A DNA stretch of 6,275 nucleotides from Promethearchaeota archaeon. Its GTDB lineage: Archaea > Asgardarchaeota > Lokiarchaeia > Sigynarchaeales > SOKP01. The translations under genes and the position numbers were made by a program. Below are positions 1 to 5,679 of this stretch, piece by piece. The stretch covers positions 1 to 6,275 of the forward strand of contig WJKD01000890.1 of the NCBI GenBank assembly GCA_014729315.1, in the 5' to 3' direction. A model generated the notes under the pieces. The model did no database searches, was not told where the DNA came from, and worked only from the letters and a program-made list of their open reading frames with translations. Position 1 is the first letter of the stretch; each line of letters begins with the position of its first letter.

Positions 1-18
1 CGAACTATACCATCCGTC

Positions 19-39
19 TTTCGGGGATATCACCCGAGA
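19..39. repeat. Short inverted repeat upstream of the nuclease ATG
   Basis: TTCGGG at 20-25 can pair with CCCGAG at 33-38 (one wobble pair), with an outer T19-A39 pair, around the 7-nt loop GATATCA. It could be a subterminal transposon hairpin, an RNA structure, or simply coding sequence, because the nuclease frame is open through it. Only 53 bases of upstream DNA are visible, so no role can be assigned. Confidence 0.35.
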
Positions 40-53
40 ACATAAAGTATTCC

Positions 54-3000
54 ATGGAAGAGATTAACAAAATGGCGGAAAACACTATTGAAACGATTAA
101 AAAATGCGGATTAGTAGAGGAGTGGCTCTTAAAAGACTTGGTAGAGATGACGGGGGACGTGTTTTTAGACCTTTATCGGGAATTCTGTAAGAAGCTCTCC
201 TTAAATCACATTTTTTCGTTTGGTTTTAAAGATTATTTGCGGAAAATAATTCGCATCGTCTACGAATTCGTTAAGTTCGGACAGTGCGATGGCGAGCGCG
301 ATAGGGATTTAAAGTTAATGGTTCGAAACGGGTTAGAATTCCTTTTAAAGCCGAAAGACGTGCTCGAAAGGGTGATAGCGGAAAAAATGGATAGAACCTC
401 CAAAAAGAAAAAGATCTCAAAAGAAAAGCGAGTTGTCGAGAATGTTCGAGCTATGACCGGGGTTTTGTCGAAGAAAATTGAGAGCGAGCAAGCGTACAAA
501 GACCAAGCAGTTCTCAATTCTAAATCATATGATAATGGCCATAAGGACGACGAAGTGCTCACAACCGAACAGATCTATCTCAAAAAAGTGATGACGGAAG
601 AATACGAAAAGTCAACGCGCGATTTATGCCATCGCTCTAAAAATCTTTTCAACGACCTCAATTACGTAATCCGCACCATTGCGTTTCATTACGACACCAC
701 CGAAAGCGTCAATATGAAAGCGTATGCGAACAAGTTTGGGAAGATCCTTGATATGATTTTTCCTCGATTTCCCGACGGGAAACGGTTTTGGAAGCACGTG
801 AAAGAGCGCTTTTCGAAAGCAAACCCTCAGGCAAGGTTTGTCGAATTTTTTGCGAACTACGCACTTTATCAAGCCCGATACGTCGTGGACGAGTTCAAGG
901 ACGACTCCGACAATCTAAAGGAGATTATCCAAGATATCATCCCGAAAGTCGAGCCCGCTTATTTATTAAACTTTTTCAAAAACAAACACTTACACGCTTT
1001 CCGTAAATTGAATAAAAAATACTTTAAAGGACTTTCCACTAAAAACCGCTACCAGCTCAAGCAATTAATGTTTAACATTCGAAAGGAAAACAGATCGAAG
1101 TTCGATAAAAAACTTACCGTATTTCTGGACAAAACATTTTCTTATCACAGAAAAGAATACACCTATCGCTCGTTTTACGAGAGCGTGTATTCGGAAATAT
1201 GGTTACGAATTATCCTTCTCTTCCTTCAAGTGTTTCGGGAGACTGAAATCGCGGGCAAAACCAGTTTGAACGAGATCATGGAAGAATACGAGCAGTTCCT
1301 AGAATCTGGATTAGGATTAAAATCGCTTGGTTTCAAATACAATTTGCTCATTTTAGTAAAACACCTCGACTCCTACAAAAACATCGGAATTGCAAAGGTC
1401 GCCCAGAACATCGCGAAAACGTTTTGCGACGTGTGGGACAGCTACGTGAAAAGTATGGATCGATATTTTAGAGAACTCGAAAAGGGAAAGGAACCAGATC
1501 GCCCCATACTCCCGGCGTACAAGCCATCTGATGGCGTGTGGCTCGTCGAATACGATAGCGGAACCCTCTTAAAAACTAAATATTTTAAACAGCATATTAG
1601 AGACACTTTCCGACTCCATTACAACCGAAAAAAGTCGTTCCTTTCTGCCACTTCAGAGTTTCGCTTCCCCAACGAGCACCACGAAAAATTACCCCCGATT
1701 AGGTTCCGCCTCCTCCCGCAATACGACAAGCGAGACCCCTTCTTGTTCGAAAAACTCCGTTCCTTCGGGAAAGCGGGAAAAACAATTAACGAACAGATCG
1801 AATTGGGACGGGAGAAGTTTAAAGAATGGACAATCGAGCAATTTTTCGCCAACTTCCGCACCATCGAAATCAACCCTATAGGAAATAGCGACGAGTACAA
1901 TTTGAACATCACCTACGTTCGCAAGAAAGACCTCAATTACGAGTTAGACCAGACCAAATGCTTGGCAATCGACTTAGGACTCTCCATCCTCTCGACAGCC
2001 GTAAGCAACGCGGGAGACACCCCGCTGTTGTATCGGGGAGGACGGATTAAGCGAGCCAATCATTTGTTTATCACGCACGGGCAGAAAGCCAAGCGTAAGC
2101 TCGACATCATCAACCACCTCATTTATCACTACGAGCATAGAGAAAAGACCATCCTTGACGCCGCAAAAGACCACAGGCAAAAGTTTAAAGACGACATAAG
2201 CTACCACTATTATAGCAAACTTCCTGAAGGATTTTCGTGGGAAAAGTTATGTCGTACCGACCAATGGAATCCCCAGCATAAGCACGTCAAAAAACTCAAG
2301 GAGCAAGTCAAAAAGCACAGCGAACTTACCGAGCCCTTCGAAAAGTCCACGGAAAAAAAGGATAACAACGGAGACTTGAAAAAAGCCCTCGACGCAGAAC
2401 ACGACAAGAAGTATTACATTTTTTGTTTAAAATACAACGTCGAGAAAATTGAGCGCAAGATTACCTATTTGGACGGGTTACTTTCCGAGCTTACGGTCTT
2501 AGCGAAGCAAGAACAATACAAAAAACTTTTGTCGATATACCAAGAAGCCCGCGAAAAAGCGAATCGCATTTACGCTAAGCGAAATCACCGCGTACGGGAT
2601 CAACTGCGGAAGGTCGCCCGCCACCTCGTCGATTATTGCCTCGACAATCGTATCGGCACCATCGTGCTCGGCTACAAGAAAGGCTGGAAAAACTCGAACC
2701 TCGCCCGCAAGTTCAACCAATATTGGCACTTAACGCCCGTCGCATTGCTTATCAAACGGATTAAATACAACGCCAACCTCGTCGGAATCAAGGTTTACAC
2801 CATACCAGAACCCTATACGTCGGTTCGCTCCGCTTACCACGAAGAGCGCCTCGGGAAAGTCGATAACCCATTAGGAATTCGCGGTCCGACGATGTATCCC
2901 GCCGAAGGAGAGCCTTACAACGCCCGCGGGCTGTTCAAGATCCCCCTCCCGAACGATCAAGCGCTTTACGTCCACTCCGACGCGAACGGAGCGTTTAACA

Positions 3001-3251
3001 TCATGCGCAAGTTCGACCAAACCGCCAAAAAATGGTTCGAGGCGAACCGCAGATCAGCCTCCCGAGGAAAAAAGCGTCGCTACCCCGATGTGAACCCTAC
3101 TGACTTTTTCGCCTATTTTCGAAAGAACAACGGTGCACATAAAAACAAGATACTTCTCGCCCCACAAATAGTCGACCTGTCCGTCCCCAACCCCAAAATG
3201 GGAACAAACACCCGTAAACCCGATAGCTTGACGGGAAACCCGATAGCTTGA
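54..3251 (+). CDS. Large TnpB/Cas12-like RuvC nuclease (possibly 5'-partial)
   Basis: Predicted RNA-guided DNA endonuclease of the TnpB/Cas12 superfamily, 1065 aa from the first in-window ATG. Visible blocks: a basic stretch at 115-126; a TnpB-like first helix DLCHRSKNLFNDLNYVIRT at 190-208; a second REC/WED block at 449-494 (VWDSYVKSM, then RPILPAYKPSDG); WED strands near 549-555 and 600-612; RuvC-I LAIDLGLS with D640; GGRIKRANH at 662-669; a RuvC helix from 843 leading to LGYKKGWK at 872-879; RuvC-II PEPYTS with E919; RGLFK at 958-962; RuvC-III HSDANGAFNIMRK with D976; then a 78-residue basic tail. There is no zinc-finger cysteine between E919 and D976, as in the zinc-less TnpB branch. Typical TnpB is about 400 aa; the excess lies in residues 1-180, 215-445, 495-595 and 690-825. 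The start is uncertain: the frame is open to the window edge, position 54 has no SD, and ATG at 72 is preceded by GGAAGAG. The 3' half is GC-richer than trm1. Family assignment is firm; guide RNA, CRISPR association and activity are inference. Confidence 0.85.
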   Translation: MEEINKMAENTIETIKKCGLVEEWLLKDLVEMTGDVFLDLYREFCKKLSLNHIFSFGFKDYLRKIIRIVYEFVKFGQCDGERDRDLKLMVRNGLEFLLKPKDVLERVIAEKMDRTSKKKKISKEKRVVENVRAMTGVLSKKIESEQAYKDQAVLNSKSYDNGHKDDEVLTTEQIYLKKVMTEEYEKSTRDLCHRSKNLFNDLNYVIRTIAFHYDTTESVNMKAYANKFGKILDMIFPRFPDGKRFWKHVKERFSKANPQARFVEFFANYALYQARYVVDEFKDDSDNLKEIIQDIIPKVEPAYLLNFFKNKHLHAFRKLNKKYFKGLSTKNRYQLKQLMFNIRKENRSKFDKKLTVFLDKTFSYHRKEYTYRSFYESVYSEIWLRIILLFLQVFRETEIAGKTSLNEIMEEYEQFLESGLGLKSLGFKYNLLILVKHLDSYKNIGIAKVAQNIAKTFCDVWDSYVKSMDRYFRELEKGKEPDRPILPAYKPSDGVWLVEYDSGTLLKTKYFKQHIRDTFRLHYNRKKSFLSATSEFRFPNEHHEKLPPIRFRLLPQYDKRDPFLFEKLRSFGKAGKTINEQIELGREKFKEWTIEQFFANFRTIEINPIGNSDEYNLNITYVRKKDLNYELDQTKCLAIDLGLSILSTAVSNAGDTPLLYRGGRIKRANHLFITHGQKAKRKLDIINHLIYHYEHREKTILDAAKDHRQKFKDDISYHYYSKLPEGFSWEKLCRTDQWNPQHKHVKKLKEQVKKHSELTEPFEKSTEKKDNNGDLKKALDAEHDKKYYIFCLKYNVEKIERKITYLDGLLSELTVLAKQEQYKKLLSIYQEAREKANRIYAKRNHRVRDQLRKVARHLVDYCLDNRIGTIVLGYKKGWKNSNLARKFNQYWHLTPVALLIKRIKYNANLVGIKVYTIPEPYTSVRSAYHEERLGKVDNPLGIRGPTMYPAEGEPYNARGLFKIPLPNDQALYVHSDANGAFNIMRKFDQTAKKWFEANRRSASRGKKRRYPDVNPTDFFAYFRKNNGAHKNKILLAPQIVDLSVPNPKMGTNTRKPDSLTGNPIA
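3192..3242 (+). other. Hairpin-rich 3' end of nuclease gene (candidate guide-RNA scaffold region)
   Basis: Two small perfect hairpins with AAA loops are visible: CCCA-AAA-TGGG at 3192-3202 and CGGG-AAA-CCCG at 3232-3242. An alternative pairing joins CCCGT (3211-3215) to ACGGG (3231-3235). In characterised TnpB systems the omegaRNA derives from the 3' end of tnpB and the adjoining element end, which is why this stretch is marked. The stems are short, and C-rich coding sequence can form such pairs by chance. Calling it an RNA is inference. Confidence 0.25.
3216..3251 (+). repeat. 20-bp tandem direct repeat spanning the nuclease stop codon
   Basis: The 16-mer AAACCCGATAGCTTGA occurs at 3216-3231 and again, unchanged, at 3236-3251. 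The period is 20 bp, with partial identity continuing past the second copy (ACGGG versus ATGGT). Because 20 is not a multiple of three, the first copy is read as KPDSL and the second as NPIA followed by TGA, so the duplication itself supplies the present stop codon. Confidence 0.9.
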
Positions 3252-3265
3252 TGGTACTACTGTTC

Positions 3266-3286
3266 GTGCGTCAGAACAAAACGCAT
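3266..3286. repeat. Inverted repeat downstream of the nuclease stop
   Basis: TGCGT (3267-3271) and ACGCA (3281-3285) form a 5-bp stem around a 9-nt loop, extended by a G-T wobble. It lies 15 bp after the nuclease stop and ahead of the AT-rich fbp promoter. It could be a weak terminator structure, an element-end hairpin or chance. No oligo-T run follows directly. Confidence 0.3.
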
Positions 3287-3303
3287 CAATTACACCTCAT
3301 TAC

Positions 3304-3332
3304 TTTTATATTATATTATTTTATATTATATT
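3304..3332 (+). promoter_or_regulatory. Duplicated TATA-like promoter element for fbp
   Basis: TTTTATATTATATT occurs exactly twice, at 3304-3317 and 3319-3332, a 15-bp period. Each copy contains a TTTATATT core close to the archaeal TATA box. Archaeal initiation usually lies about 25 bp downstream of the box. The first copy would give a short leader that includes the SD at 3335-3340; the second would give an almost leaderless fbp transcript. The surrounding 95-bp gap is the only promoter-sized AT-rich gap after the nuclease gene. Confidence 0.55.
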
Positions 3333-3334
3333 TT

Positions 3335-3340
3335 AAAGGA
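3335..3340 (+). promoter_or_regulatory. Ribosome binding site deciding the fbp start
   Basis: AAAGGA lies 6 nt before ATG 3347. This favours 3347 over three upstream in-frame starts: TTG 3248, ATG 3251 (overlapping the nuclease stop) and ATG 3341 (no spacer). It also gives the usual class I FBPase length. Confidence 0.6.
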
Positions 3341-3346
3341 ATGATT

Positions 3347-4324
3347 ATGAAGGGAGAAAGGATAAAACTCTCAAGATGGTTACAAAATGATCTGCCGCAT
3401 TATTTTCCAAACAAAGGTGATTTGGTTGAGCTCATTGAAACAATCGCAGAAGCTACAGTCCCGATTCGAGGATTATTAGAAAGAGGGATTACGTCCCGGG
3501 AAATTCAGCATCGGTTAGAACTTCAAGATACCTCGACGGCTCTTAATCTATACGAGGAGGAACAAATCCACGAAGATGTCTTAACCCATTCGATCATTTT
3601 AAAAGCGCTTCAAGAGGGCGATACTGATTTTTATTTCGTGGCTTCGGAGGAGGCCGAACCTGTTTTAGGAAACGGTAATTTTGGAATCACCACCGACCCC
3701 GTAGATGGATCTTCAAATGTAGCGGTGAATAGAACCGTTGGAACCATAGTCGGTATATTCAATCGCGATGGAAAGATCGTGTGTAGCTTTTATGTCCTCT
3801 ATGGAATTTTTACTAATTTAGTGATTTCAATTAACGGAAAAGTCGCAGAGTTTGTCCTTGATACATCACCTTATAGCATGACCTTTTATCATTACGTCTA
3901 TTACGAGCCGAAAATCTTACCCGACATCAGCGAGAATGGAATAAAATGCTTGGGAGGAAATCCTCTGAACTGGTCTGAGAAATGTAGAGCGTATGAAAAA
4001 AAATTAATTGAAAATGACTTTAAAGAGAGATATAGCGGTAGTTTTGTGGGAGATTTTCATGCAATTTTAAAATACGGTGGTGTATATAGCTATTTTTTAC
4101 AAAATGGCAAAGCAAAAATTAGACTCTATTACGAGTGGCTTCCCTTAGCCTTTATTGCAAAAACTCTTGGTGGAGAATTTCTTCTTCTCGACGAAAACGA
4201 TAATATAACTACAATGGAAGACATCCCTTCGTTGACCAAAGATAATATTACCAAGATCCATTCCACCACTTGTGGCGCTCTTTTAGGAAGTAAAAAAGCA
4301 GTAAACTTGATAAGAACAATTTAA
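3347..4324 (+). CDS. fbp: Class I fructose-1,6-bisphosphatase
   Basis: Hydrolyses fructose 1,6-bisphosphate to fructose 6-phosphate in the cytoplasm, the committed step of gluconeogenesis. From ATG 3347 the protein is 325 aa, close to the roughly 330 aa of bacterial and eukaryotic class I enzymes. The metal-binding phosphatase signature is intact: ASEE at 99-102, DPVDGSSN at 117-124, and the distal metal ligand E263 in YYEWLPLAF. Substrate-binding elements are YSGSFVGDFH (229-238) and K257, six residues before E263 as in known class I enzymes. The C-terminal GSKKAV motif is also present. An in-frame extension back to ATG 3251 would add a hydrophobic stretch encoded by the AT-rich promoter and is unlikely. 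The gene has its own promoter and a likely terminator, so it appears monocistronic. Sedoheptulose bisphosphatase activity cannot be excluded. Class I enzymes are not the usual archaeal FBPase (the bifunctional aldolase/phosphatase is commoner). Confidence 0.93.
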   Translation: MKGERIKLSRWLQNDLPHYFPNKGDLVELIETIAEATVPIRGLLERGITSREIQHRLELQDTSTALNLYEEEQIHEDVLTHSIILKALQEGDTDFYFVASEEAEPVLGNGNFGITTDPVDGSSNVAVNRTVGTIVGIFNRDGKIVCSFYVLYGIFTNLVISINGKVAEFVLDTSPYSMTFYHYVYYEPKILPDISENGIKCLGGNPLNWSEKCRAYEKKLIENDFKERYSGSFVGDFHAILKYGGVYSYFLQNGKAKIRLYYEWLPLAFIAKTLGGEFLLLDENDNITTMEDIPSLTKDNITKIHSTTCGALLGSKKAVNLIRTI

Positions 4325-4328
4325 ATCT

Positions 4329-4355
4329 TTATTATTGCTAATAAGAGACCTTTTT
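4329..4355 (+). terminator. Weak hairpin plus oligo-T terminator after fbp
   Basis: TTATTA (4329-4334) and TAATAA (4339-4344) form a perfect 6-bp AT-only stem with loop TTGC. Six bases later comes TTTTT (4351-4355). Archaeal termination relies mainly on the oligo-T tract, so this is plausible although the stem is weak. It lies 5 bp after the fbp stop codon. Confidence 0.4.
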
Positions 4356-4360
4356 CCTAT

Positions 4361-4368
4361 AGGAGTGA
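4361..4368 (+). promoter_or_regulatory. Strong Shine-Dalgarno site of the small ORF
   Basis: AGGAGTGA lies 8 nt before ATG 4377 and is the best SD match in the window, close to the archaeal GGAGGTGA consensus. The downstream trm1 ATG has no comparable site. Confidence 0.55.
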
Positions 4369-4376
4369 CATCAGAT

Positions 4377-4433
4377 ATGCTTGAAAAGATAACATCGTTA
4401 TTTATCTACGATTTAAAAAAAAGAATTTACTGA
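4377..4433 (+). CDS. Small ORF (18 aa) upstream of trm1, possible leader peptide
   Basis: ATG 4377 to TGA 4431-4433 encodes MLEKITSLFIYDLKKRIY. The peptide is not recognised. It has a strong SD at good spacing, and its stop lies 13 bp before the trm1 ATG in a different frame. It could be a translated upstream ORF that couples ribosomes to trm1, a short functional peptide, or a chance ORF behind an SD-like sequence. It is not a broken N-terminus of Trm1, because Trm1 already begins normally at 4447. Confidence 0.35.
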   Translation: MLEKITSLFIYDLKKRIY

Positions 4434-4446
4434 ATCTTAACTTAAG

Positions 4447-5679
4447 ATGATGGATAAAAAACTAATACTACTTCGCGAGAATTCTGTTTACTTGTATCTT
4501 TATCAGGAAGATAAGGATGGTATCCCTTCAAAATCGATGAAAGTATTTTATAATAAAAAAATGGAGATAAATAGAGATGTCACTAATTTAGCATTATTAG
4601 CTTATAACAAACTTTTTGTCCCCTCTAAGCTAATAATTGTTGACACCATGGCAGCGACGGGAGTAGGACCAATCCGAATGGTTAAAGAATGTAATAATAT
4701 CGAAAAAATTTATATAAACGATATAAATCCCGAGGCAGTAAATCTTATTCGTCAAAACCTCAAACTAAACAATTTACGCGAAAATTCCTCGATGATAGAA
4801 ATATCGAGAAAAGATTCAAATTATCTTTTAACCGAAATCACCCAAAACACCTTCTTTTTGGACAATTTTCAAAGACCTCATGTGATTTCCATCGATCCTT
4901 TCGGTACACCCAACTTATACATCAATGCTGCTTTTAACGCAATCCAAAAGCAAAACGGTTTACTATGTATCACTGCGACGGATACTGCTGTTTTACACGG
5001 TGTTCGTCAAAAAACGTGCCAAAGAAAATATATGTCCCGATCTTTAAATAGTGAATATTGTAAGGAACTAGGTGCTCGAATTTTGCTATATTTTGTAGCA
5101 AGGATAGCGAATATAAACAACATAGGTGTGGTTCCTTTATTCTCGTTTTCGTCGAGACATTTTATTAGACTTTTCTTACTTACTTACAAGGAGAAGAAGA
5201 GAATTTCAGAAAATTTTGGAAATTTTGGATACGTGTTGAGTTGTAAATGTGGTTATAGGGCTGTCGTTCCTAATAATATCTTAAAAATACCCCAAAAATG
5301 TCCGATATGCAATTCAAATAAATATTTTCAATATGCGGGTCCCTTATGGACAGGTATGCTCCACGAGATTGATTTCTTAAAGAATCTTTTAGAATTCAAT
5401 ACTCAAATGAACTATAGAAACAAGAAGTCTATCGAAAAAGTTATTAATCTAGCTATTGAGGAAAATAACATGCCTCCGACTTACTACAGTCTTCACACAT
5501 TATCTAGCGTTTTAAAGCTCAAATATGTACCTAAAATTGATGAAGTGGTAAAATCTTTAAGGGACAAGGGATACAGAGCTTCAAGAACCCACTTTGATTT
5601 TACATCAATTAAAACTAATTTAGATTGGGACTCGTTAAAAAAATTCTTAAAAAAATTTAAAAATAAAAAATTAGCATGA
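4447..5679 (+). CDS. trm1: tRNA (guanine(26)-N(2))-dimethyltransferase Trm1
   Basis: Uses S-adenosylmethionine to make N2,N2-dimethylguanosine at tRNA position 26, in the cytoplasm. The 410-aa protein shows the family order: an N-terminal KVFYNKKMEINRD block (32-44); SAM motif I DTMAATGVGPIR (66-77); acidic motif II with IND at 90-92; the catalytic DPFGTP motif with D150 (150-155); TATDTAVLHG (176-185); and the RKYMSRSLNSEYCKELG block that follows. A zinc site made of C266-x-C268 and C285-x2-C288 precedes a C-terminal helical/winged-helix region. Length is typical of archaeal Trm1 (about 380-400 aa). Two tandem ATGs (4447, 4450) are possible starts; a TAA lies in frame just upstream. No SD is visible, so initiation may depend on the upstream 18-codon ORF or a leaderless transcript. 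Its stop overlaps the start of the rlmE-like gene (ATGA), indicating one RNA-modification operon. Confidence 0.96.
   Translation: MMDKKLILLRENSVYLYLYQEDKDGIPSKSMKVFYNKKMEINRDVTNLALLAYNKLFVPSKLIIVDTMAATGVGPIRMVKECNNIEKIYINDINPEAVNLIRQNLKLNNLRENSSMIEISRKDSNYLLTEITQNTFFLDNFQRPHVISIDPFGTPNLYINAAFNAIQKQNGLLCITATDTAVLHGVRQKTCQRKYMSRSLNSEYCKELGARILLYFVARIANINNIGVVPLFSFSSRHFIRLFLLTYKEKKRISENFGNFGYVLSCKCGYRAVVPNNILKIPQKCPICNSNKYFQYAGPLWTGMLHEIDFLKNLLEFNTQMNYRNKKSIEKVINLAIEENNMPPTYYSLHTLSSVLKLKYVPKIDEVVKSLRDKGYRASRTHFDFTSIKTNLDWDSLKKFLKKFKNKKLA

Noticed and set aside
396..431. Lysine-rich stretch (residues 115-126) read as a nuclear localisation signal as in Fanzor proteins
   Set aside because: The context is archaeal, and a basic linker in a nucleic-acid-binding protein explains it equally well.
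260..2729. Antisense and alternative-frame ORFs of 65-100 codons within the nuclease gene
   Set aside because: They lie wholly inside a gene with clear family motifs, show no recognisable domain, and are expected by chance opposite this codon usage.
3216..3251. CRISPR array made of the 20-bp repeat
   Set aside because: Only two copies, with a 4-bp gap between them and no unique spacers; it is a tandem duplication, not a repeat-spacer array.
54..3251. Assignment to Cas9 or to IscB
   Set aside because: No HNH motif is visible, and the RuvC blocks are of the TnpB type.
3248..3252. TTGAT near the nuclease stop as a TnpB target-adjacent motif
   Set aside because: A five-base match is expected by chance, and the motif normally flanks the left end of the element, not the right.
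3251..3346. N-terminal extension of the FBPase from ATG 3251, which overlaps the nuclease stop as TGATG
   Set aside because: The extension is encoded by the AT-rich promoter tract, is not like any FBPase N-terminus, and a good SD with proper spacing serves ATG 3347.
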